Translations under genes and position numbers: made by a program
DNA from: an uncultured Lachnospiraceae bacterium
GTDB lineage: Bacteria; Bacillota; Clostridia; Lachnospirales; Lachnospiraceae
DNA: 64,000 nt
Assembly (NCBI GenBank): GCA_900548905.1
Contig: URMK01000037.1
Span: 1-64,000, forward strand
Direction of reading: 5' to 3'
Notes under the pieces: model-generated
The model's database searches: none
Told to the model about the DNA's origin: nothing
The model's input: the letters and a program-made list of their open reading frames with translations, nothing else
Shown here: one piece after another, positions 53,542 to 61,542 of the stretch
Numbering within the stretch: the stretch's first letter is position 1
Layout: every line of letters starts with the position of its first letter

Positions 53542-54653
53542 AGCTTTGGACGTGGTGCAGAAAGAATTTTGGCCTTCAGACTATCCGTAAGAGGATATTT
53601 CTCCTCTCCAAACTGTGCGGCGGTGTTATTGTCCTTTTTTACCTGTTGACTTCGGGCCTGCCGGTAGGGCAGGGTGCCGCTTTTCTGATCTGGTTCCTGC
53701 TGATGCTGGGAGTGATTCTGCTGGTGGATTATCTGTTGGGACGCTTTATTACCAGGCCGGTGGACGAGCTTAATGAGGCGGCGGCCCATATGGCGGAGCT
53801 GGATTTTTCCAGGCCCTGCGGGCTGAAGGGTACCGATGAGTTCGGTATGCTTTCCCATAACCTGAATACGATGGCGGATAATCTGCAGAAAGCGCTTTCC
53901 CAGCTGGAGGAGGCAAACGGCCGTCTGGAAGCGGAGGTGGATCAGGAAAAAAGAAGAGTGGCGGAGCACAAGGATCTGGCGGATCATCTTTCCCATGAAA
54001 TGAAAACGCCCCTGGGAATCATCCGCGCGTATGCGGAAGGGCTGCAGGATACGGGGGAAGAGGAAAAAAGAAATCGGTATATACAGGTTATCATAGGGGA
54101 AACGGAACGGATGAACCGTATGATAACCTCTCTTCTGGAGCTGTCCGCCATGGAGGCCGGCGCGGCCCGGCTTACATGCGGGCTGATTGGGTTTGTGGAG
54201 TTCACCGAAACGGAGGCGGGAAGGCTCCTGATGGATCTTCCCTCAAAGGAATTTGTGCTGGAATACCGTCTGCCGGCGGAAGAATACCGGGTATGGGCGG
54301 ATAAAGGCAAAATGGAACAGGTTCTGGACAATCTTATCGGAAATGCCGGAAAGCATGTGTGCCCGGGAGGAATCATCCGCGTGACACTGGATAAGGAAGA
54401 GGAATATCTGCGTTTCGGGGTGTATAACCAGGGAGAAAGCATCGGGGAAGAGGAGCTGTCCAGGATATGGGATAAGTTTTACCGTATCGGAGGAAAGCGG
54501 ACACAAGGGGCCGGGCTTGGCCTTGCTATCGCCGCCGGAATACTCAAGCTGCATGGCTGGCAATATGGAGCACGGAATAGGGAGGAGGGTGTGGAGTTTT
54601 ATTTTTATGCGCCTTTGCATCATGCCCTCGGCTCGTCGAAATGTCCGATCTGA
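53538..54653 (+). CDS. Sensor histidine kinase
   Basis: A 371-residue kinase. Two membrane segments near 28-45 and 50-72 bound a very short outside loop, a design typical of intramembrane-sensing kinases that watch an ABC transporter. A HAMP domain follows (about 72-130). The phospho-acceptor His153 lies in LSHEMKTPLG, and the ATPase domain has NLIGNAGKHV and GAGLGLAI. The ABC exporter genes follow 250 bases downstream. Bacitracin-type antimicrobial-peptide stress sensing is a reasonable guess. Confidence 0.92.
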   Translation: MKLWTWCRKNFGLQTIRKRIFLLSKLCGGVIVLFYLLTSGLPVGQGAAFLIWFLLMLGVILLVDYLLGRFITRPVDELNEAAAHMAELDFSRPCGLKGTDEFGMLSHNLNTMADNLQKALSQLEEANGRLEAEVDQEKRRVAEHKDLADHLSHEMKTPLGIIRAYAEGLQDTGEEEKRNRYIQVIIGETERMNRMITSLLELSAMEAGAARLTCGLIGFVEFTETEAGRLLMDLPSKEFVLEYRLPAEEYRVWADKGKMEQVLDNLIGNAGKHVCPGGIIRVTLDKEEEYLRFGVYNQGESIGEEELSRIWDKFYRIGGKRTQGAGLGLAIAAGILKLHGWQYGARNREEGVEFYFYAPLHHALGSSKCPI

Positions 54654-54747
54654 TGGTCTGAAGAAAATCCTTTTCCATCCCGGATGCGCGGCGCAGACAG
54701 CGGGGGAGGCCATTTGGCTCCTGCAATGTTTGCGTAAATTAGAGATT

Positions 54748-54782
54748 GGCTTACCTTGTTTTAGAACAGGGTAAGCCTTTTT
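54748..54782 (+). terminator. Intrinsic terminator after the sensor kinase
   Basis: GGCTTACCTTG and CAGGGTAAGCC form an 11-pair stem with one G-T pair and an eight-base loop, followed by five T. It separates the two-component genes from the ABC operon. Confidence 0.85.
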
Positions 54783-54801
54783 GGATCCGCGTTGTTCCGG
54801 G

Positions 54802-54856
54802 TTTCACACGGATTTCACATCGCCCTCACAGGGATTTCTGGGGCGGGAGGTATACT
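54802..54856 (+). promoter_or_regulatory. Response-regulator direct repeats and promoter of the ABC exporter operon
   Basis: TTTCACA (54802-54808), TTTCACA (54813-54819) and CCTCACA (54824-54830) repeat at an exact 11-base period. A -10 box TATACT (54851-54856) follows with no good -35 box, as in promoters that need an OmpR-family activator. The repeats end where the -35 box should be. Confidence 0.65.
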
Positions 54857-54903
54857 TTCAGCGGAAGCTTACAAAGGGTTTTCCGTACAGAAAGGTGGAA
54901 GCT

Positions 54904-55053
54904 ATGGAAGGAAAGGGATGGGAATGGATCCAATGGGCAGGGACGGCCGCGGCGGTCCTTACGATTGTTGCAGGGAAAATATGGTTCATGCGGTGGTGGG
55001 ATAAAAGAAAAAGGGCAGATAAAAAAGAAAAGGAATGGAGGGAGGAAAAATGA
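54904..55053 (+). CDS. 49-residue single-span membrane protein
   Basis: A short gene with GGTGG before its ATG. The protein has an N-terminal aromatic segment and one hydrophobic helix (WAGTAAAVLTIVAGKIWFM, about 11-29), then a strongly basic/acidic tail rich in Arg, Lys and Glu. Its stop overlaps the ATPase start (ATGA), so it belongs to the exporter operon. Small membrane peptides of this sort can stabilise or regulate transporters. I know no named family for it. Confidence 0.65.
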   Translation: MEGKGWEWIQWAGTAAAVLTIVAGKIWFMRWWDKRKRADKKEKEWREEK

Positions 55054-55895
55054 TCGAGGTTAAGGAACTGTTTTTTTCTTATGGAAAGGGGAAAAGGACA
55101 TTGCAGGGACTGGATTTTCAGGTGGGGAAAGGGGAAATTTTCGGTTTTCTTGGTCCTAATGGTTCGGGGAAATCCACAACCCAGAAGATATTGACGGGGA
55201 TTCTGGGCGGGTATCAGGGGGAAGTCCGCCTGATGGGAAAAATTCCGGATAAGGCGGAACGGAAGGTGTTTTATCAGGAAATCGGTGTTTTGTTCGAATT
55301 TCCCTATCTGTATTCCAATCTGAGCGCCCTGGATAACCTGAAGTTCTTTTCCTCCTTTTATTCTCCCGGCCGGAGGCGGGAGATCCTGCCGCTTCTGGAA
55401 CGGCTGGAATTCAAAATGGATTATCTGAAAAAACCTGTGGCTTCCTATTCCAAAGGGATGCGTCAGCGGGTGAGCATGGCAAGGGCACTTCTGGGAAATC
55501 CGGGAATCCTTTTTCTGGATGAACCCACCAGCGGGCTGGATCCTAACGGAGCCGTTTTATTCCGGGAAATCATCGAAGAGGAGCGAATAAAAGGGACAAC
55601 TATTTTTTTGACCACCCATAATATGCTGGATGCGGATCTGCTCTGTGACCGGGTGGCTTTTCTGGCGGAAGGCCGGATTGCGGCTCTGGATACCCCGGAA
55701 AGGCTGAAGGCGCAGTATAGTAAAAAGCGGGTGAAGGTTATATACCAGAAGGATGGGGAGCGCACGGAAAAGGAGCTGATGCCGGATATGCTGGGACTTC
55801 CGTTTCCGGCGGACTGCATGGTGAGCATCCATTCACAGGAGCCGACCCTGGAGGAGGTGTTCCTGAAAACAACGGGAAGGGGGCTTGACGGATGA
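55050..55895 (+). CDS. ABC transporter ATP-binding protein
   Basis: A 281-residue ATPase of the drug/peptide-export (CcmA/BcrA-like) group. Walker A is GPNGSGKST (about 36-44), the signature reads YSKGMRQRVSMARAL, Walker B is GILFLDEPTSGLDP, and the switch His lies in TTHNM. About 70 residues after the core are typical of BcrA-like exporters. GGGAGG precedes the ATG at 55050. It powers the two membrane proteins that follow and overlaps the first by four bases. Confidence 0.93.
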   Translation: MIEVKELFFSYGKGKRTLQGLDFQVGKGEIFGFLGPNGSGKSTTQKILTGILGGYQGEVRLMGKIPDKAERKVFYQEIGVLFEFPYLYSNLSALDNLKFFSSFYSPGRRREILPLLERLEFKMDYLKKPVASYSKGMRQRVSMARALLGNPGILFLDEPTSGLDPNGAVLFREIIEEERIKGTTIFLTTHNMLDADLLCDRVAFLAEGRIAALDTPERLKAQYSKKRVKVIYQKDGERTEKELMPDMLGLPFPADCMVSIHSQEPTLEEVFLKTTGRGLDG

Positions 55896-56878
55896 AAAAA
55901 GAATATGGGGCTTTGCTTCGGAAGGATATCCGGCTTATGGCTTCCGGTCATTTTTTCCTTCTGGCACTTATCTCGCTGCTTTTTTACACCTGTTATATCC
56001 AGATGGTGTATGTAAAAACGGATCAGGCTGTATTTCCCGTTTATTTTTATAATCCGGCTGCTGCCGCCGTTCCTGCGGGAACAGAAGAAACCGCTTCTTT
56101 GGAGGAGCTGAAGCAAAAATGCGGGGATGCTTACGGGGTGGGCATCTATATGCGGGGAGGAACCCCCGCAGTCTATATGGAAAGCAGCGGAAGCCGGAAG
56201 CTGGATGAAGTGCGGAAGGCTTATGCGCTCTCCCTGCTTGCCGGGGAATGCCCGCGTCCTGCACAGGTGAGAGGGAAAAACAATAAGGAAATGAAACAAA
56301 GAAGGGAAATTACCTGTGAATTCCTGTATTTTGAACTAACAGCCGTTGGTTTTCTGGGAGTGGCGGCCCTGCTCTTTAAAGAAAAAAAGATGGGAGTGAT
56401 GAAGCTGTTTGCGGTTCTTCCGGTGAAGCGTATTTCCTTTTTGCTGTCAAAGCTTACGGTATGCCTGGCGGCGGATCTTTTATTTGCCGCACTGTTTACC
56501 TTAATCAATCTGGGGATAAAAAACTCCTGGCAGGTACTTCCGGCTGTGCTGGTACAGGCAGGAATCCTTTCGGGGATCATGGCCCTTGTGGGATTTTTGT
56601 GTGCTCTGTGGCTGAAGGATTTCAAACAGTTTTCCCTATTTTACCTTGTGCTGGCTGTTTTTATCTGTACGCCGGTATTCCTGGCGGGGCAGACGGGAGT
56701 GGAATGGAAATGGATGGCGTACAATCCGGTTTACCGTCTTTTTATGGGGATGAAGCAGGCATATTTTGAGGGGACGGCGGGCAGCCGGCTTTCTCTTTTG
56801 GGGAGTGCGTCTGCCGTGGCAGGTTTGTTTGCCCTGGCCCTGCATGCCTGGAATGCAGAAATGAAAAAGGAGGAGTAA
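55892..56878 (+). CDS. ABC exporter membrane protein
   Basis: A 328-residue protein with one hydrophobic segment near 18-38, an outside region of about 110 residues, then five to six segments between about 150 and 320. This ABC-2-like layout suits the BcrA-type ATPase directly upstream (ATGA overlap). The C-terminus ends in charged residues. The substrate is unknown; an antimicrobial peptide or lipid is likely given the adjacent intramembrane-sensing kinase. Confidence 0.8.
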   Translation: MKKEYGALLRKDIRLMASGHFFLLALISLLFYTCYIQMVYVKTDQAVFPVYFYNPAAAAVPAGTEETASLEELKQKCGDAYGVGIYMRGGTPAVYMESSGSRKLDEVRKAYALSLLAGECPRPAQVRGKNNKEMKQRREITCEFLYFELTAVGFLGVAALLFKEKKMGVMKLFAVLPVKRISFLLSKLTVCLAADLLFAALFTLINLGIKNSWQVLPAVLVQAGILSGIMALVGFLCALWLKDFKQFSLFYLVLAVFICTPVFLAGQTGVEWKWMAYNPVYRLFMGMKQAYFEGTAGSRLSLLGSASAVAGLFALALHAWNAEMKKEE

Positions 56879-56882
56879 AGAG

Positions 56883-57953
56883 GTGGGAAAGGGACTGTTA
56901 TATCAGCTGAAAAGCTGTTTCCGGGATAAAATGTGCGTTCTGTCTTTTTTATTACCGGTGGCTGCCGGGATTGCCCTGCATTTCCTGGGTGAGGTGGACT
57001 TACTGGAGCTGGCGGAACCGGAATTCGGAGTGGTGAAGGAAAGCCTGTCTGCTGCGGATATCCAAAGCTGGCTGGAAGAAATGGGCACGGTACGGGTGTA
57101 TCCGTCAGAGCAGGCGCTGGAGGAGGCGGTATTGGAACCATCCACCAATATAATGGGAATCCTTCCCCGGGAAGATGGGATTTCCGTCATACGGGCGGGG
57201 GATGAGCAGGAGCTGTACCGGAGGCTTGCCGATCGCCTTCCCCTGCTTTATGAAGAACGGGCGGCAATAAAGACGGTACAGGTAACGCTGGATGTAAGGG
57301 AGGCTGATACAGGAATGAAAAAGCTGTTACTTTTCATCTGTATAGTTACAGCCATGTTTATGGGAGGAACCTTCAGTGCGATGAACATTCTGGGAGAAAA
57401 GGAGGATGGAATCCTGCTGGTGAATGATATCCTGCCCTGTTCCAGGCTGGCTTATCTGTTTCAGAAAATAGGGGTTGGCCTGCTGGGAGGTGTCCTGTCT
57501 GCGGGGCTTACCACAGGTATCTGTATCTGGCCTGTCCGTTTAAGCCGGCTGCCGGGGCTGGCCGCTGTCATTTTTTTGTCTGCGTTTCTGGCCTCCCTTG
57601 CCGGCGCATTTATCGGGAGAGCCGCGGAGGGCCTGATGACGGGAATCGGTCTTTTAAAGCTGGTGATGATCGGTTTTATCGCTCCGCCCATTTTGTTCTG
57701 GCTGTTGGATGTTCCCGGAGGCGGAAGGATCGGGCTGACCTGCCTTATCCCTTCGGTCCCTGCTTTTCAGGGAATCATGGAACTCCTTGAGGGCGGGGTG
57801 TTTCCGGGGGAATATATCCTGCTGTTAGCGATCCACTGCGGGGTTTGGCTTGCTTTGTATTTGCGGACGGATGGGAACAGGGAGAGGAGAAAAGGAGCGG
57901 CCGGCCGCAGGCGGCATGGCCGCGTACAAACCGGGCGGGATCCTTATGAGTGA
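56883..57953 (+). CDS. Second ABC exporter membrane protein
   Basis: A 356-residue membrane protein beginning with a GTG that has AAGGAGG nine bases upstream. It has one hydrophobic segment near 18-35, an outside region to about 140, then five to six segments up to about 335, and a basic tail. It probably forms a heterodimeric channel with the preceding protein, with which it shares layout but little sequence. It is the last gene of the operon. Confidence 0.78.
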   Translation: MGKGLLYQLKSCFRDKMCVLSFLLPVAAGIALHFLGEVDLLELAEPEFGVVKESLSAADIQSWLEEMGTVRVYPSEQALEEAVLEPSTNIMGILPREDGISVIRAGDEQELYRRLADRLPLLYEERAAIKTVQVTLDVREADTGMKKLLLFICIVTAMFMGGTFSAMNILGEKEDGILLVNDILPCSRLAYLFQKIGVGLLGGVLSAGLTTGICIWPVRLSRLPGLAAVIFLSAFLASLAGAFIGRAAEGLMTGIGLLKLVMIGFIAPPILFWLLDVPGGGRIGLTCLIPSVPAFQGIMELLEGGVFPGEYILLLAIHCGVWLALYLRTDGNRERRKGAAGRRRHGRVQTGRDPYE

Positions 57954-58004
57954 CGGTAAATTACGATACGCTTGTATCCTTTGTTATCCGCAGGATAATA
58001 GATC

Positions 58005-58034
58005 TTGTTATTTCCATGCACGTAATGTTACAAT
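58005..58034 (+). promoter_or_regulatory. Possible promoter of the permease/amidohydrolase unit
   Basis: TTGTTA (58005-58010) and TACAAT (58029-58034) have an 18-base spacer. The leader that follows is about 110 bases long. No terminator was seen between the exporter operon and this point. Confidence 0.4.
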
Positions 58035-58143
58035 TTATAACATAATGCATTGATAACAGAAAGCAATGGGGCTTTTCCCATGATGTACCGGCTTTCCATC
58101 GGCAGGCATTCGTGTTAAAAAAGAGAACAGGGGAGGTAACAGA

Positions 58144-58322
58144 GTGATATATATAGAAGATTCCGCATGGCAGCCGTTTCATGAAAACCCATTTACAAAA
58201 ACAAGGCGTTACTCTCGCCTGATGAGTTGAAAAAAGCGGGAATTAAAGTGAATGAAATCGGGCTGAGTCCTATGCTGTGGCCCAAAGATTTTTCCCAATA
58301 TGGACAGAATGGAGAAGGATAA
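58144..58322 (+). pseudogene. Small gene of about 59 codons with a frameshift
   Basis: A GTG at 58144 has GGGGAGG seven bases upstream and opens with MIYIEDSAWQPFHENPFTK. The frame then runs into a stop, but one extra A in the A-run at 58197-58201 would join it to an open frame that ends at 58322 (KALLSPDELKKAGIKVNEIG and PMLWPKDFSQYGQ). The join is smooth in composition, so the gene is either freshly broken or mis-sequenced. I do not recognise the protein. It ends eight bases before the amino-acid permease. Confidence 0.5.
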
Positions 58323-58329
58323 GATAATC

Positions 58330-59469
58330 ATGAAAAATAAACAACTGACAATTGCGGAAAGCGCCTGTATCATTACAGGCTATGGAATCGGAGGAGGCGT
58401 CATGGCCATGCCCTATCTGGCCCAAAGAAACGGCGTCCTTGTGAGCCTTTTTATTCTGGCGGCGGCTTTTCTCGCAAGCTTCGTCCTTCATGTGATGATA
58501 GCGGAACTGGTGGTAAAAAGCGGCGGAGGTTCCCAGATTATTGAGGTGTTTTCCCGGTATTTATTCCGGGGAAAGTATAAAAAGCTGCTGACCCTGGCTT
58601 TTTTTGTGATTATGGCGTTGGTGCTCTTTACCAATCTGGCCGCATACATATCCGGCGCGGCGGAGATTATCAGTGAACTGCTGGGCATTTCCCTGTGGCT
58701 TTCCCGGCTGTTGTTTTACGTGGCGGCGGCTAGTGTAGTCCTTTTTGGACTGAAGGCTGTGGGGGTGAGCGAAAAACTGGCTGTGGGGATTATTTTCCTT
58801 CTGGTCGGCCTGCTGGCCTGTTTTTCCCTGCTGCATATCCGGAATCCGCTTCCTGTAAAGGCAGGGAGTCTGACGGAAGGGCTGGCCTATTTCGGAATGG
58901 CGATGTTTGCTTTTTCTGCGTTTTTTTCTGTGCCGCAGGCGGCGGCAGGCCTGGGCGGGGATGGAAAAAAAGTACGAAAGGCCGTATTCCTGGGGCTTCT
59001 GAATAATGTTATCCTGATTACCGTAATTACGGTCTGCGCCCTGCTTTCCTCTGCCCAGGTGACGGAGGTTGCCATGATCGGCTGGAGCAGGGGGATCGGC
59101 AGCTGGGCGGAAATCGTGGGATCCTTATTTACCATTCTTGCCATGCTGACCACTTACTGGTCCATTTCCCTGGCGCTTGCGGACATCGTGGAGGAACAGC
59201 TGAAGCTTTCCAAAAGGCTATGCTGGGTAATAGCCACGCTGCCGTCCCTGGCGCTTACCTTTGCGGGACTGGGAGGCTTTATGGAATTTATGCGTCTGGC
59301 CGGAGGGCTTATTGCCATCCTCATCGCCCTTATGGTGGTGCCTGCCTTTGGCAAGGCTTCCCGGGAACCGGGCGGTTCTTTGCTGGGAAGATGGGGCGGC
59401 GGCTGGATGCAGGTTCTGATTATTATCGCTTATCTTCTTATGGCGGTGGGAAATGTGGTGGCAATATAA
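58330..59469 (+). CDS. Amino-acid permease (HAAAP/APC-like)
   Basis: A 379-residue membrane protein with about ten to eleven hydrophobic segments. The first, ITGYGIGGGVMAMPYLA, has the broken-helix glycine pattern of aromatic or hydroxy amino-acid permeases of the LeuT fold. The ATG at 58330 is preferred over one ten codons earlier because it lies just before this helix and has GGAGAAGG upstream. The amidohydrolase gene begins one base after its stop, so the two likely handle the same compound, for example an N-acyl or amide derivative of an amino acid. Confidence 0.82.
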   Translation: MKNKQLTIAESACIITGYGIGGGVMAMPYLAQRNGVLVSLFILAAAFLASFVLHVMIAELVVKSGGGSQIIEVFSRYLFRGKYKKLLTLAFFVIMALVLFTNLAAYISGAAEIISELLGISLWLSRLLFYVAAASVVLFGLKAVGVSEKLAVGIIFLLVGLLACFSLLHIRNPLPVKAGSLTEGLAYFGMAMFAFSAFFSVPQAAAGLGGDGKKVRKAVFLGLLNNVILITVITVCALLSSAQVTEVAMIGWSRGIGSWAEIVGSLFTILAMLTTYWSISLALADIVEEQLKLSKRLCWVIATLPSLALTFAGLGGFMEFMRLAGGLIAILIALMVVPAFGKASREPGGSLLGRWGGGWMQVLIIIAYLLMAVGNVVAI

Positions 59470-59470
59470 G

Positions 59471-61108
59471 ATGAAAACATTATATTATGGCGGAACAATC
59501 CATACCATGGAGAAAAGAACGGAACAGGAAAACGGGGAGCAGGAAACCTTTACGGCACTGGGAACAGAAGGCGGCCGGATCGTATTCGTGGGCAGCGGGA
59601 GCCGGGAAACCCTGCCGGGTTATGACCGTTACATCTGCCTGGAGGGCATGCATGTTTATCCTGCGCTGACCGATTCCCATGTACATCTGCTTTATACCAT
59701 GATCCTGGCGGCCTCCAGCTTTACTCTGTGTGAGGTGACCGCCGGAGGGATCGCGCCGGACTGTATGGCGGGGGTGGAAGCCAAAATTAGGGATTACTGC
59801 CGTTCCCATCCGGGGCAGAAAATTATCGTGGCAAACCAGTATATTCTGTCCGCTATGAAGGAGAAACGGCTGCCCGACCGCCATGAGCTGGATGAATGGA
59901 CCGGCGGTAAAAGCATGATAATCTATAATATAGACGGACACAGCAGCGTTATTTCCACGGCTCTGATGAAAAAGCTGGGACTGCCCTGTGAAGGACATGA
60001 CGGTCGTTTTTCCGGGGAAGAGCATGAATTTATGCAGGGAAAGGTGACCAGTCTCATTGCGGCAAACGTTACCCCTGCGGTTCTCGCCAGGGGAATTGCC
60101 AATTTCTCCAATTTATGCGCCCGTTACGGCATAAGCCGTGTGTGTGCCATGGACGGAAACGAAGATGTAAAAACGGATCTCCTCACCCGGCTGTTGGCGT
60201 TTCTGGCTTCCCGTATGGAGATCGATATCCGCCTGTTCCCCCAATATATGGATTTGGAGCGTACCAGGCCATATCGCAGGCTGCAGAGGCATCCACGGGC
60301 AGGCGGCTGCGGAAGCTGGGAGCTTGACGGTTCGGTAGGCTCCCACAGCGCCGCTTTCTATACCCCTTTCCGCGATACCGGAGAAAAGGGCCATTGCTAT
60401 TATGAGAATGACTTGATTCTAAGCAAAGTCCGGGAAGCAGCACAGAAAGGAATCCAGCTTTCCTGCCATGCTATCGGAGAAGCGGCTATCGACCAGATTT
60501 TGGATTGTTATGAGACGGTCCAAAAAGAAAAGGGAAGAATAGCAGAAAAAGAAATCCCCCTCTCCCGCATTGATCATTTTGAATTCCCCTCCCGCCAGGC
60601 GGTGGAGAAAATCAAGAAGCTGCCTTTGGCGCTGACCGTGCAGCCCGGTTTTTCCTGGCTGGATAAGAGGTACCTGAAAAGCTATGAGCAGTTCCTGCCG
60701 GAGGAAAAGGCAGAGCAGCAGCTCCCCCTGAAGGAGCTGCTGGAAGCCGGGGTATGTCTCTGCGGATCCAGTGATTCGCCTGTGCAGTCCATGAACCCTT
60801 TTGAACAAATGCTTGGCATGGTGGAATTTTATCTGCCGCAGCAATCCCTTACCAATTATCAGGCGCTGTGTACCTATACCAGGGAGCCGGCCAGGATGCT
60901 TGGGGAGGAAGGAGACAGCGGAATGCTGACGGTTGGGAAAAAGGCGGATTTCTTCGTGCTGAAACAGGATTTTTTCAAGGCCGGGCCGGAAGAATTCGGG
61001 GAACTCCATGCGGAATATATGGTGAAGGACGGCAGAAAATATGAGCCGATGAAGGGGACGGTGCGGGAACTTCTTAAGCTGCTGCTGCGAAGAAAGAAGA
61101 AGATATAG
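59471..61108 (+). CDS. Amidohydrolase, YtcJ-like
   Basis: A 545-residue metal-dependent hydrolase of the amidohydrolase superfamily. DSHVHL is the first metal motif, QLSCHAIGEAAIDQIL and SRIDHFEFP hold later His ligands, and CGSSDSPVQSMNPFEQM the catalytic Asp region. The small beta-sandwich is built from both ends (KTLYYGGTIHTM and VGKKADFFVL). It is coupled to the permease ahead of it. The group covers N-acyl amino-acid and other amide hydrolases; the substrate here is not determined. Confidence 0.88.
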   Translation: MKTLYYGGTIHTMEKRTEQENGEQETFTALGTEGGRIVFVGSGSRETLPGYDRYICLEGMHVYPALTDSHVHLLYTMILAASSFTLCEVTAGGIAPDCMAGVEAKIRDYCRSHPGQKIIVANQYILSAMKEKRLPDRHELDEWTGGKSMIIYNIDGHSSVISTALMKKLGLPCEGHDGRFSGEEHEFMQGKVTSLIAANVTPAVLARGIANFSNLCARYGISRVCAMDGNEDVKTDLLTRLLAFLASRMEIDIRLFPQYMDLERTRPYRRLQRHPRAGGCGSWELDGSVGSHSAAFYTPFRDTGEKGHCYYENDLILSKVREAAQKGIQLSCHAIGEAAIDQILDCYETVQKEKGRIAEKEIPLSRIDHFEFPSRQAVEKIKKLPLALTVQPGFSWLDKRYLKSYEQFLPEEKAEQQLPLKELLEAGVCLCGSSDSPVQSMNPFEQMLGMVEFYLPQQSLTNYQALCTYTREPARMLGEEGDSGMLTVGKKADFFVLKQDFFKAGPEEFGELHAEYMVKDGRKYEPMKGTVRELLKLLLRRKKKI

Positions 61109-61123
61109 CACCCCGGGTAATCG

Positions 61124-61142
61124 GGGTGTAGATAAAAAAGTT
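61124..61142 (+). repeat. 19-base repeat, copy 2
   Basis: Identical to 34972-34990. Here it follows a small hairpin after the amidohydrolase gene, and the downstream bases differ, so the full palindrome seen at copy 1 is not formed. Confidence 0.7.
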
Positions 61143-61330
61143 CGGCATCACCTGCCCCTGCTTCCCTGTGCGGCCTGCTGCCGGGATGCGGTAAAGCAGA
61201 TTGATGACAGAAGATATGCAGCAGGCTTTGTGAAAGGTTACCGAACTGTCATTTGTTATGGGATTGCGTTTTGGAATAAAGAATGTGTTGTATTAAAATT
61301 GGGGGAAGCAGCAAATTAATACTGTCTGGA

Positions 61331-61380
61331 AAAGAAGCCGTCTATGTACCTGAAAAGGGATATGGCCGGCTTCTTTGTGT
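61331..61380 (+). terminator. Terminator-like hairpin
   Basis: AAAGAAGCCG (61331-61340) pairs perfectly with CGGCTTCTTT (61367-61376). The T-run is short and broken (TTTGTGTT), and the loop is 26 bases, so its strength is uncertain. Confidence 0.4.
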
Positions 61381-61542
61381 TAATAACAGCGGAAATGGAA
61401 AAGCGCAAATATTCCATCCCAGGCACGTTGAATCCATGTCCTGTATCTATGTATTTTGCTAAAATAAAGCCATACAGAACAGCGCGCCGGAGCAGCTTTA
61501 CACTCCGGCAGGCACGGTACATGCGTGCAGAAGGGAGAAGGT

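Larger units (their letters stand above)
61109..61542 (+). other. Gene-free region with hairpins before the third sugar importer
   Basis: It starts with CACCCCG/CGGGGTG (61109-61128), a seven-pair hairpin right at the amidohydrolase stop, running into the 19-base repeat. AGTTCGG after the repeat can pair with CCGAACT near 61240. A ten-pair stem AAAGAAGCCG/CGGCTTCTTT lies at 61331-61376. No open frame with a ribosome site is seen, and the promoter of the binding-protein gene is not clear. Confidence 0.5.
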
